Positions 16,027-24,357 of a stretch of DNA of 64,000 nucleotides are shown here, one piece after another. The notes beneath the pieces were generated by a model that was not told the DNA's origin, ran no database searches, and saw nothing but the letters and a program-made list of their open reading frames with translations. Origin of the DNA: Polyangium fumosum (lineage in GTDB: Bacteria; Myxococcota_A; Polyangia; Polyangiales; Polyangiaceae); the NCBI RefSeq assembly GCF_005144585.1, contig NZ_SSMQ01000060.1:1-64000 (forward strand), in the 5' to 3' direction. Positions within the stretch are counted from its first letter, which is position 1; each line of letters begins with the position of its first letter. Made by a program: the position numbers and the translations under genes.

Positions 16027-17285
16027 GCGTACACCGCCCTCGCGCGCACGAGCGCCGCGAGCAGCGCCTCCGCGCTTCGATCCCAGCCGGGCGGCGCGGC
16101 GCGCGTGAGCTCGTCCTCGTCCCACGCGTGGCTCGTCGCTCGTTCGATCGCGGCGGCGAGCGCGGGCGCGTCGCGCGGCGGCACGAGCAGGCCCGTGCGC
16201 TCGTGCGCGACGACGTCGGGGATGCCGCCCACGCGTGTCGCGACGACGGGTCGACCCGCGGCGAGCGCTTCGAGCACGACGTTGGGCGTGCCCTCATGAA
16301 AGCTCGGGAGCACGAGCGCGTCGGACGCGGCGAGGAAACGCGCGACCTCCTCGGCAGGGCGCCCGCCGGCGACGAGGAGCGGCAAGCCCGCGTCGCGCTT
16401 CTCTTCCAGCGTCTTGCGGAGCGAGCCGTCGCCGACGAGCGCGATCGTGAACCGGCCCGGCGCGCGTGCTTCGAGCGATACGAGCGCGTCGCAGAGCTCG
16501 TGCAGGCCCTTCGCCGCTTCGAGCCTCCCGACGTAAACGAGCATCTTCGAGCGTGGATCGAGCCCGAGGGCCTCACGCGCCTCGTCGCGGCTCCGCGGCT
16601 GGAAGAGCGCGCGATCGACCCCGTTCGGGACGAGCGTCACGCGATCCCGCGGCGCGCCGAGCTCTTCGAGGGCGCCCAGCATCGGACGGCTCACGCCGAT
16701 CACCACGCCCGCGCGGCGCAACGTCCCCTGCACGAGGGCGCGCACCGAAGGCCAGCGCGCGATCACGTTCACGTCGGTGCCGTGCGCCTTCACGGCGTAC
16801 GGCAGGCCGAGCGCGCGGGCGAGGTGCTGCGCGGCCCACGCGTCGGGGAAGAGGAACGCGCCGAGCACGACGTCGAAGCGGCGGCGCAACGCGGCGAGGT
16901 GCGGGACGAGGCCCGCGAGGTAGAGCGGGCCGTTCACGCCGGAGAGCCACGGACCTGCGAGCGGCAGGTACGGCGCGCGTGGATGCACCACGGGCAGGCC
17001 GTCGATCGTGTCCTCCGCGGGCACGCGACAAAGCTTTCCGACCCGGGCGCGCTCCCCGAGCAGCGACGCGCCCGGCACCCACGGCACGACGCCGAGCACC
17101 TCGACCTCGGCGAGGCGCGCGAGCGCGGCGAGCTGCCTGCGCTGGAACGGACAGGACAGCGGCTCCACCCGATTCGGGAAGATCCGCGTCACGGCGAGGA
17201 CACGCAGCCGCTCGCCTGCACCAGAGGGAAAATGGGTTGTCCCGAGCAACGCGGGAGAGCATTGCACGCGCATTCGCGTTCGCAA
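16023..17285 (-). CDS. GT4-family glycosyltransferase
   Basis: A 420-residue GT-B enzyme. The N-terminal Rossmann half contains RIFPNRVEPLSCPFQRRQ. The C-terminal nucleotide-sugar-binding half has LVYVGRLEAAKGLHEL, VGDGSLR and the E-x7-E motif in SFHEGTPNVVLEALAAGRPVVAT. It probably adds a hexose to a lipid-linked or surface glycan in the cytoplasm; donor and acceptor are not readable. It is translationally coupled to the DUF4091 gene downstream and divergent from a GT2 gene. The first Met is used here; a second Met four codons later is equally possible. Confidence 0.9.
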   Translation of the reverse strand: MRTRMRVQCSPALLGTTHFPSGAGERLRVLAVTRIFPNRVEPLSCPFQRRQLAALARLAEVEVLGVVPWVPGASLLGERARVGKLCRVPAEDTIDGLPVVHPRAPYLPLAGPWLSGVNGPLYLAGLVPHLAALRRRFDVVLGAFLFPDAWAAQHLARALGLPYAVKAHGTDVNVIARWPSVRALVQGTLRRAGVVIGVSRPMLGALEELGAPRDRVTLVPNGVDRALFQPRSRDEAREALGLDPRSKMLVYVGRLEAAKGLHELCDALVSLEARAPGRFTIALVGDGSLRKTLEEKRDAGLPLLVAGGRPAEEVARFLAASDALVLPSFHEGTPNVVLEALAAGRPVVATRVGGIPDVVAHERTGLLVPPRDAPALAAAIERATSHAWDEDELTRAAPPGWDRSAEALLAALVRARAVYA

Positions 17286-17463
17286 TGCGCATGTTCGTGA
17301 ACACGGATTCGCTGGATCCGCCCGCCCGGGGCACCCTGCAATCGGACTCGGATTTCGCCCGATTGAAAAAGAGCCACGACGTGGGATGCTGGCCGCGTCG
17401 TGGGGTGGGGGCCGGGCTCGGCTGGTGCGAGCTCTTTGCGCGGCGTTTCGGGGGGGGCTTGGG

Positions 17464-18540
17464 ATGGATGATTGGGGACCCGAGTCGGGGCGCGGCGGGG
17501 TGATTCTTCGGACGCTCGCCGAGCGTCCTTTCTGTTCGATCGTGATTCCTTGTTACAACGAAGAGGAGCACATCGAGCGGGTCGTGCGGGCGGCTTCGGG
17601 GCAACGATATCCGTCCGAGTGCCTGGAGATCTTCGTCGTCGACGGTCGCTCCCTCGACCGGACCCCGGACATCGTGCGCGCGCTCATCGCCGAGGATCCA
17701 CGCATCGTTTTGCTCGACAATCCCCAGCGCCTCCAGGCCGCGGCCCTGAACATCGGGATCAAGCGCTCCCGCGGGGACGTGATCATCCGCATGGACGCGC
17801 ACGCCGATTACGATCCCGGCTACGTGGCCGCGTCCGTCGCGGCCCTCCGGCGCACGGGCGCGCTCAACGTGGGCGGCGCCATGCGGCCCCTGGGAAAAAC
17901 CAGGTTTCAGAAAGCGCTCTGCGCGGCGCTCCAAAGCCCGCTCGGCGTGGGCGGATCGGCGTCCCGGGATCCCGAGCGCGAGGGATACGTGGAGAGCGTG
18001 TGGTGCGGCGCCTTCCGCCGCGAGGCCTTCGAACTCGCGGGCCTCTTCGACCCGGACGCGCGCACGAACGAGGACGCGGAGCTGAACCAGCGGATCCTTT
18101 CGCGCGGCGGCCGCATCTATCAGTCGCGCGACATCGTGGGGCATTATTATCCACGGTCGACGTTCGGCGGTTTGTTCCGGCAGTATTTCAATTATGGCGC
18201 GGGCCGCGCGCGGACGATCCTCCTGCGAGGGTTGCCGCCTTCGCCGAGGCCCCTGATCCCGTTCGCGACCTTTTCCACGTTCACCGTGCTCGTGGCGCTC
18301 GCGCTCCTTTATTCGCCGGCAGAGCCCGTTCTCCGCGCGGCCGTTGCCGTGTATACGCTGGCCATCGCCGTCGGGGCGGCGTGGGCCGCGTATCGCGTGG
18401 ACCGGCGCCTGGTGTTCCTCGTGGCGGCGATGTTTCCCGTGATGCACTTCGCGCACGGGCTCGGCTTCGCGGTCGGGCTCGTGCGGTACGCGCAGGCGCC
18501 GCTGCGCGACGCGGAGCCGGAGCGGCTGCCGGCCCGCTGA
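17464..18540 (+). CDS. GT2-family glycosyltransferase with C-terminal membrane segments (ExoA-like)
   Basis: A 358-residue protein. The GT-A domain starts CSIVIPCYNEEEHIERVV, binds the nucleotide-sugar metal with DAHADY (DxD-type) and has the acceptor-side EDAELNQRI (ED motif). A C-terminal pair or trio of helices follows (residues about 265-340). It resembles succinoglycan-type glucosyltransferases that extend a lipid-linked repeat unit. The open frame continues 152 codons upstream, but the homology begins just after the chosen ATG. It lies 28 nt from the next gene, so the two form an operon. Confidence 0.88.
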   Translation: MDDWGPESGRGGVILRTLAERPFCSIVIPCYNEEEHIERVVRAASGQRYPSECLEIFVVDGRSLDRTPDIVRALIAEDPRIVLLDNPQRLQAAALNIGIKRSRGDVIIRMDAHADYDPGYVAASVAALRRTGALNVGGAMRPLGKTRFQKALCAALQSPLGVGGSASRDPEREGYVESVWCGAFRREAFELAGLFDPDARTNEDAELNQRILSRGGRIYQSRDIVGHYYPRSTFGGLFRQYFNYGAGRARTILLRGLPPSPRPLIPFATFSTFTVLVALALLYSPAEPVLRAAVAVYTLAIAVGAAWAAYRVDRRLVFLVAAMFPVMHFAHGLGFAVGLVRYAQAPLRDAEPERLPAR

Positions 18541-18568
18541 AGCACCGGACGGCCCGAAAAGGAGGCGC

Positions 18569-19966
18569 ATGCTGGGCTTTTTCCCCGCGGGAGGGCTCGC
18601 CGTCACCGACGCGACGGCGGCGGTCACGGTCGAGCAAAGCGCGGTCACGGGCATCACGCCGGGCGGCGGGTACGGAATCGCGCTGACGAGCGTGGACGGT
18701 GCTGCGAGGATCGTCTCCCGCGCGTCACGCGCGGGCTTTTTGCTGGATATTTCAGGGCGGTACGGGCGGGCGCTCGCGTCGACGCAGGGGGCCACGTCCC
18801 CGCAGGACATCGCGGGCACGGCCGTGACGCGGCTCGATGTCGTGACCTCGCCGCGCACGGCGTTTTCGATCTCCGCGGACGCGCTGCTCGCGTCGCGGCT
18901 CGGGCTGCGCGCCACGAATGATTTGACCGCGCGGGATCCCTTCCTCCAGGGGAGGGTCATTTACACGCTGGGGAGCCGCCTCGGGTTTTCCGCGAGCACG
19001 TCGCCGCGGTCGTATCTGCGTTTCGAGGCCGGATACACGCAAGCGGGCGCCGTCGCCGCCGATCACCCCGAGGCGGTGGGGCTCGATAGCCACGCGGTCC
19101 TCGGGAGCGCGTCGTTTTCGTGGCTCGCCGCCCGTCGTTTCCGCCTCGGTCCGATCGTGCGGGCGGGCTTCACCCATTTCGAGCACGCGCTGCTCGACGT
19201 GGACCTCACGCGCGGGCCCGCGGACATCACCACGGTCTCGGCCCTCGGATCCGCGACGTTCGAGATCTCGCGGCGCATCCGCGGCGGCGCGGCGCTCGGG
19301 CTGACGGTGGCGAGCCCGCCGTCGTTCCTGCAGGACGAGGCCTCCCGCGTGATCACGCCCGACGCGCGGATCGACGCGCGGGTTGCCGGGCGTGGATACG
19401 GGGTTGTCGGGACGTACAGCTTTTCGTATTCGTCGCTCGGTCCGCGGATCGGGTTCGGGGCGCAACATGCGGCGGGGCTCGAAATGTGGAGCCGGCCGCG
19501 GGGGGGACGGGAGTTCCGGAGCGTGATCGCGCGCGGGATCCTGCGCTTCCGTCACGGCGAAGCGCCCCTCGCGACGCAGCCGCGGCTCGGGTTGCCGGAA
19601 GGGACGCCGCAGCCCGAGGGAAAGTTCGTGACGACGGCGGTGGCCGCGGGCGGTTCGCTCGGAATGCCGCTGACGCTGGGGATTCTGGTAACGGGCGGGG
19701 TCGATCTGGAGCTGATTTCGACGCGTTTCGACCCGGACCCGACGGGCGCGTCGGCGCCGACGTTCCGGACGATGGTGACGGTGGCGATTTCGGCGATCGC
19801 CTCGACGGATCCGATGCGGCGGGTGCCGAGGGATCCGGATCTGCAGGACCAGGACGCGCGGCCGGGGGTGCTCGACGAGGAGGCGGCGCGCAGGGCGGGG
19901 GGAGCGGCGGGGCGGAAGGAGACGACGGAGGGGGACGAGGACGAGGACGCGTTCTACGAGGAGTGA
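18569..19966 (+). CDS. Probable outer-membrane beta-barrel protein, unknown function
   Basis: A 465-residue protein that I do not recognise. It consists largely of alternating short strands (for example SRLGFSASTSPRSYLRFEAGYTQ, within residues about 125-160) with regular aromatic residues, the pattern of outer-membrane barrels. The last 45 residues are very acidic (ETTEGDEDEDAFYEE), which is unusual because barrels normally end in an aromatic residue. A GGAGG lies only 3 nt before the ATG, and a conventional signal peptide is not obvious, so the true N-terminus may differ. Position after the GT2 gene suggests a role in polysaccharide export or surface display. Confidence 0.6.
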   Translation: MLGFFPAGGLAVTDATAAVTVEQSAVTGITPGGGYGIALTSVDGAARIVSRASRAGFLLDISGRYGRALASTQGATSPQDIAGTAVTRLDVVTSPRTAFSISADALLASRLGLRATNDLTARDPFLQGRVIYTLGSRLGFSASTSPRSYLRFEAGYTQAGAVAADHPEAVGLDSHAVLGSASFSWLAARRFRLGPIVRAGFTHFEHALLDVDLTRGPADITTVSALGSATFEISRRIRGGAALGLTVASPPSFLQDEASRVITPDARIDARVAGRGYGVVGTYSFSYSSLGPRIGFGAQHAAGLEMWSRPRGGREFRSVIARGILRFRHGEAPLATQPRLGLPEGTPQPEGKFVTTAVAAGGSLGMPLTLGILVTGGVDLELISTRFDPDPTGASAPTFRTMVTVAISAIASTDPMRRVPRDPDLQDQDARPGVLDEEAARRAGGAAGRKETTEGDEDEDAFYEE

Positions 19967-19997
19967 TGGGATATGTGGGTTGGCTTGCGCAACTGGG

Positions 19998-20241
19998 GGG
20001 ATCGAGGCCTCGATCGAGCCGGTTGTGTGAGGCGCCGGGTGCGATCGAGGTGTCGAGGGGACCGAGCGCCTGAGGCGGAAGGGGCGATCGAGGTGTCGAG
20101 CGACCCGGTTGCGTGAGGCGTCGGGGGGGATTGAGGTCGGCATCGACCCGGTTGCGTGGGGCACGAGGGGCGATCGAGACGTCGGGGGACCCGGTTGCGC
20201 GAGGCGCAGGGGGCGATCCAGGCGGGGATCGCATCCGGTGC
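19998..20241. repeat. Degenerate tandem repeat, period 43 bp (about 5.6 units)
   Basis: Units begin at 19998, 20041, 20084, 20128, 20170 and 20213, so the spacing is 43, 43, 44, 42 and 43. The shared core is GCGATCGAGG, then about 12 variable bases, then ACCCGGTTGCGTGAGGCG. The copies have diverged, so the array is not recent. Minus-strand frames through it show the same periodic Pro/Arg pattern but have no start or homology, so I treat it as non-coding. It lies between the outer-membrane protein gene and the McrB-like operon. Confidence 0.8.
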
Positions 20242-20281
20242 GCGTGTTCCTACCTCAACCCCACGCGTTCCTTCGGTGAAC

Positions 20282-20344
20282 CGCAGGGGCTCCTGCGTCA
20301 ACACATAGACGCCTCGTGCGTTCGCACGCAGGGGACCCTCTGCG
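20282..20344. promoter_or_regulatory. Three consecutive hairpins upstream of the McrB-like operon
   Basis: Hairpin 1 has arms 20282-20287 and 20292-20297 (6 bp, 4-nt loop). Hairpin 2 has arms 20315-20320 and 20323-20328 (6 bp). Hairpin 3 has arms 20327-20334 and 20337-20344 (8 bp with one wobble) and shares two bases with hairpin 2. Hairpins 1 and 3 share the CGCAGGGG word. About 180 nt of relatively A/T-rich DNA separates them from the ATG at 20523. They could be operators, a leader RNA or the terminator of the upstream gene; I cannot choose among these. Confidence 0.45.
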
Positions 20345-20522
20345 ACATGTGGTACATTGTGTCCTAGCTTCAAGTACTTTCACGCTGTCCCAGGCTACTT
20401 GTACGGACGCCAGCAACGCTGGTAGGTTCGAGCCTCTCCATGCCTGTCTCTCTGGAACACGAGCGAGCAACGCTTCGTGACGTACATGCGGACAGGTGGA
20501 CGCGCCCAGGAGCCTGGCCTCG

Positions 20523-22763
20523 ATGAGCACCACGAACGGCACGACCGAGCCCGCAGCAACCAAAGACGCCCCTTCGAGCACGGACGCGGATGATCCGATC
20601 CCGGCCGCGGCCGAGAGGCTTGCCAAGCGGCTGCGCCCCGTGATCCACCCTGGCATCCAGGCCCTCGGAAAGAAAACCTTGGCGAGTTTTACCTGGGAGC
20701 GTCAGGGAAAGCGCCAATCTACCGCCGTTGTCCTCAAGGAGGTGAAGGACCAGCGTGCGGGGGCCTCGAACGTGATTTTCACCCTGGCTTGGCAGCCCAA
20801 GGGTGGCAAAGAAGTCGAGATTCAGGTCAACGCCACGATTACCATTCAGATTCAGCGGGGCAGGACGGCGTTGCTGCTCCAGATCCGGATCTATGACGGC
20901 ACTCGCACGGTCAATCTGGGTCGAGGCGAGAGTATCCAGAAGTGGGAAGCTGGAGAGAAGAACGTCGTCGTATTTCCTTATCCGAGTTCTGCGATCGGCG
21001 TCGAACGTGCTGGTCAAGTTTGGTTCCCGAAGGACCCGTCGAGTCCCGTCGTGACTCGTGAACTCGGCTTCGAAGGCAAGGCGACATATGGGGATCTGGC
21101 GCCCTACTGGCCTCAGTTCAGCGAAAAGGGGTGGCTCGTGGAGCTGCCTCCGTTGCCTGCTCCACTGGGAGAGGCAATGTCCAAGGAGGTTCCGGAGAGC
21201 TGGGGCAAGACGGTATTGGCATTCGCCATATGGGCCATGCTGGTGCAGCCCTTCCAGCAATCCGAGTCGGGGGACGCAGAGGCCACGGTCGATCCCACGG
21301 CGTACGGCCTGCCGCCGGTGGCGAGCTACTGGCCGCAGCGCGCGGTCAACCTCGATCCGAACCGCGTCTATGCCGAGCTCTCGAAGACGTTGCTCTTGCC
21401 CTGGCATCTCGTTGCGGCCGCCTGCGCGTCGCTCAATGCTGGCAAACACGTGATCTTCACCGGGCCGCCGGGGTGCGGCAAATCGAAGCTGGCGATCGCG
21501 CTCGCGCAGATGGTCCGCAACGCCGAGCCGGTCATCGCGACCGCGTCGCCTGCCTGGACGGCCGGCGATCTCGTGGGTCGTTACCTGCCGCGCCGTGATG
21601 GCAAGGGCCTTGAATTCAAGCCTGGTTTCTTCCTGCGCGCCGTCGAGTCGAACCGCTGCCTCGTGATCGACGAGTTCAACCGAGCGAACATCGATCAATG
21701 CTTCGGTGAATTGTTCGCCGTGTTCGCGGGTGATCCCGTGGAACTGCCGTTCGAGCAGGCCCTCGAGGATACCGCGGGCCAGGCTGCGGCGCTTCCCGTG
21801 ACGAAAGCCGTCGACGGATCGGTCGCGGCGGACGGCGCAGGCGCCACCGGCGATGCGGACGGGACCACCCTACCGGCACCCAAAGAGCCACGACACGCGA
21901 CGGTCCGCATTCTCCCCACCACGTATACGCGACGGCACAGCGCTCGGCCCGAGGAGGAAGGAGTTGCTTATCGCGATTACAAGGTGAGCCCCGAGTTCCG
22001 CCTGGTCGGCACGATGAACGACGCGGATCGCGCGCAGCTTCATCAGCTCTCGTTCGCGTTGCTCCGGCGATTCGATATCCTGCGGGTCGAGGCGCCGGCC
22101 CCGGAGAAGGTCAAGGAGTTCATCGGAGAGCGGATCGTGAAGATCTCCGACACGATGGACAAGGCCGCCTACCAGTTCGAGGGGCAGGGGACGAAGGAGC
22201 TCTTGCAGCGCCTGCGTGCCGAGTATCTCGAACCGCTCTTCAGCAACGTCGCGCCGAAGAACGGCGGCGCACAGCCCTTCGTCGACCTCGTGGCGGAGCG
22301 AGCCATCGGTCTCGCGACGGTGGAGGATATCCTGCGGTTTTTGGCCGAAGGGCTGCGAAGCCCGAACGAGGGCGAACGCGTGTCCTCGGGCGGGGTCAAG
22401 GAGCCGGGGCTCGCCGCGGGCGCGTCGTATCTGGCGATGGGGCTCGTGCTCAGCGTGTTCCCGCAGCTCGACGCGCTCGACACGGTCCGTCGCTGGGCTG
22501 CCATCGAGCACATCCTCGCCGTCTTCCACCGGGAAGGCAAAGGGGCGCCTTTCGTGCACATCGAGGGGAAACGGGACGACAAGACGGGGAAAGTGTCCTA
22601 TCAGCTCGTCAAACCGTCCGCACGCTCCTTCCGACCCAAAGACATCAACAAGGACAATGAGATCTCCATCCCCGAGTACCTCATCGGGGAGTTGTCGCTG
22701 CAATACCAAGACATCGGTGACGACCGATGGGAAAGCCTGGTCCGTCCCCCAGCGGGCGCATGA
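20523..22763 (+). CDS. McrB-like AAA+ NTPase with unrecognised N-terminal domain
   Basis: A 746-residue protein. Residues about 40-165 form a beta-rich domain I cannot assign (around KRLRPVIHPG, VIFTLAWQPKGG and VVVFPYPSS). The AAA+ motor follows: Walker A G314-S321 (GPPGCGKS), Walker B V381-E384 running into the McrB-type VIDEFNRANI and FGELF, a sensor-1/McrB signature at 497-503 (TMNDADR) and an arginine pair R515-R516 (ALLRRFD). A low-complexity insertion (about 425-456) separates Walker B from the signature. McrB proteins hydrolyse GTP and drive a McrC nuclease. MNTADR is the usual form, so the Thr-to-Asp change here may alter nucleotide choice. A GTG at 20496 is an alternative start. Codon use is less GC-rich than in the neighbours, and the nuclease gene follows 3 nt after the stop. 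Confidence 0.85.
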   Translation: MSTTNGTTEPAATKDAPSSTDADDPIPAAAERLAKRLRPVIHPGIQALGKKTLASFTWERQGKRQSTAVVLKEVKDQRAGASNVIFTLAWQPKGGKEVEIQVNATITIQIQRGRTALLLQIRIYDGTRTVNLGRGESIQKWEAGEKNVVVFPYPSSAIGVERAGQVWFPKDPSSPVVTRELGFEGKATYGDLAPYWPQFSEKGWLVELPPLPAPLGEAMSKEVPESWGKTVLAFAIWAMLVQPFQQSESGDAEATVDPTAYGLPPVASYWPQRAVNLDPNRVYAELSKTLLLPWHLVAAACASLNAGKHVIFTGPPGCGKSKLAIALAQMVRNAEPVIATASPAWTAGDLVGRYLPRRDGKGLEFKPGFFLRAVESNRCLVIDEFNRANIDQCFGELFAVFAGDPVELPFEQALEDTAGQAAALPVTKAVDGSVAADGAGATGDADGTTLPAPKEPRHATVRILPTTYTRRHSARPEEEGVAYRDYKVSPEFRLVGTMNDADRAQLHQLSFALLRRFDILRVEAPAPEKVKEFIGERIVKISDTMDKAAYQFEGQGTKELLQRLRAEYLEPLFSNVAPKNGGAQPFVDLVAERAIGLATVEDILRFLAEGLRSPNEGERVSSGGVKEPGLAAGASYLAMGLVLSVFPQLDALDTVRRWAAIEHILAVFHREGKGAPFVHIEGKRDDKTGKVSYQLVKPSARSFRPKDINKDNEISIPEYLIGELSLQYQDIGDDRWESLVRPPAGA

Positions 22764-22766
22764 CCC

Positions 22767-24329
22767 ATGAAGCGTACCGCTCTCGCCTCGATCGCTCCGC
22801 CGGTGGCCGCGGCTCCTCCCGGGAGTCGCGCTGCGTCGCGGCCTGACCTCGATCTCTTCGTCGATCAAGTGGGCTGGCTCGGCGCGCATCTCCGCGATCG
22901 GAGCCGGCTCAGCGTGATGAGCTGGATCGGGCGGGCCTTGCGCCCCGAGGTCTGCGACGAATTGCGCTCGTTTTTTCGGGTGGATCATCAGATCCACATC
23001 CAGGCAGAACGCGAGCTGCTCGCGCTCCTCCGCCGGCCCTGGCAAAAGCAGGCCCCTCGATATTCGAGGTTGGACATGCCGGAGCGCAATGTGGATTGGA
23101 CGCGTACGCACGTCGAGGAGCTCACGTCGCCTCCGTCCCGCTTCTGGGCGCGGGATGTCGTCCCCATGCTCGATGCTGGGCTCCTCGGCGGGTTGTGCTC
23201 GCTCGGGAGGACCATGCTCGACCTGGGCACGCTGGGGCCCCTCAGCGAGGAGCGGCGGGCCGTACGGGAGGCCTTGCGGGACGCGATGGCGCAAGTCGCC
23301 CGGACCATCGGGCGTCGCCATGGGGCCTATACGCATCTGCATGAACAACGACTCCTACGCATGGATAGGGAGACGCGTTCGAGCGCGCAGGCGCTCCGAG
23401 CCTATCTCGCGTTCTGGCAAGATCGGTTCGGCGCGGAAGGCGACACGGAGCGTTTGCGCGCGTTCGCGAAGGAGATCGAGGAGGCCGACCTGCGTTGCCA
23501 GAGGCGGACGCTGGATAGCCTCCTCGAATTGTCGGTCTCGATAGCCATTGCGCGCGCGGCCCAGGAGACGCAGGACACGGTCGACTTGCCCGAGGGGGTG
23601 CGGTGGGAGCTCGAGGATGTCGACGAGCGAGATGAGCGCAACGTCCCACGGATCCTGCTTCGTGCCGGCGCGCTGTCTTGCACGATCTCGAAGAATGCCC
23701 CGAAAGGGGATGCTCTCGTGCCCTTGCTCGCGGACATGGGCATCGAGGCGCGGGGGAATCAGCCTGATATCGTGCTGACGTTCGCGCAGAAACACGCGGA
23801 CGGGCACGAGGACCGGCTCGTCGTGCTCGCGGACGCCAAGCGCAATGCCGAGCACGACGGGAGGGGATATCTGGCGACGTCCGTCGAGACGGCAGCGGTG
23901 TACGCCGTCTCGTTTGGCCACCTCATGGGCGTGCGGTTTCATCCGGACGGGCACGGGCGAATCGATGGGGATGTCCTTCCGGCCGTGTCGCTGTTCTGTC
24001 GTCAGGGCGTGAAGAAGGTCGCCGGCGCTGGGCCTCGACAAGAAGACATCGTCGCGCGGCTCCGGGCGCCCCAACGGTTGCCCGCGGTCATGGCCCTCGA
24101 TTTCCAGCATTTCTTCGGGGGCGAAGGGGGAACGAGGTGGTCCCCCGCCATCGTCGGCGCTTGGTTCGGGCGGATTGCGCGCGAGGCGTCGGCGGCGTTC
24201 CGGCACAGGGCGGCAGAACATCGTTCGCAAAGCGGCGGAGGACAGGAGCGCGGGAGCCAAGCCGCCCGAACCGCGCCCGCCGGGCGCCGTGAGCGGGTAC
24301 GGCGGGATGACGGAGGGGATGCCGCATAG
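22767..24329 (+). CDS. McrC-like PD-(D/E)XK nuclease partner (DUF2357-type candidate)
   Basis: A 520-residue protein. The first 300 residues are mainly helical with no motif I recognise. The nuclease core is readable at residues 333-358: P333-D334 (NQPDIVLTF), 21 residues, then D356-A-K358 (VVLADAKRN), followed by a helix (ETAAVYAVSFGH) that fits the core alpha helix of the fold. McrC proteins and DUF2357/PDDEXK_7 proteins carry this motif in the same C-terminal setting and work with McrB-type ATPases to cleave DNA. The last 60 residues are Arg/Gly/Gln-rich and probably disordered. The gene begins 3 nt after the ATPase gene and is surely co-expressed with it. The family name is inference from motif and context. 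Confidence 0.72.
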   Translation: MKRTALASIAPPVAAAPPGSRAASRPDLDLFVDQVGWLGAHLRDRSRLSVMSWIGRALRPEVCDELRSFFRVDHQIHIQAERELLALLRRPWQKQAPRYSRLDMPERNVDWTRTHVEELTSPPSRFWARDVVPMLDAGLLGGLCSLGRTMLDLGTLGPLSEERRAVREALRDAMAQVARTIGRRHGAYTHLHEQRLLRMDRETRSSAQALRAYLAFWQDRFGAEGDTERLRAFAKEIEEADLRCQRRTLDSLLELSVSIAIARAAQETQDTVDLPEGVRWELEDVDERDERNVPRILLRAGALSCTISKNAPKGDALVPLLADMGIEARGNQPDIVLTFAQKHADGHEDRLVVLADAKRNAEHDGRGYLATSVETAAVYAVSFGHLMGVRFHPDGHGRIDGDVLPAVSLFCRQGVKKVAGAGPRQEDIVARLRAPQRLPAVMALDFQHFFGGEGGTRWSPAIVGAWFGRIAREASAAFRHRAAEHRSQSGGGQERGSQAARTAPAGRRERVRRDDGGDAA

Positions 24330-24357
24330 CTGCCCGAGCGCTCCCCGTGCCTTCCGA

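Noticed and set aside
19998-20241. CRISPR array
   Set aside because: Constant and variable parts are not of regular repeat/spacer form, units are degenerate throughout, and no cas genes occur in the window.
20282-20344. Retron or toxin-antitoxin RNA
   Set aside because: No reverse transcriptase or small toxin frame is present; the hairpins alone do not justify the call.
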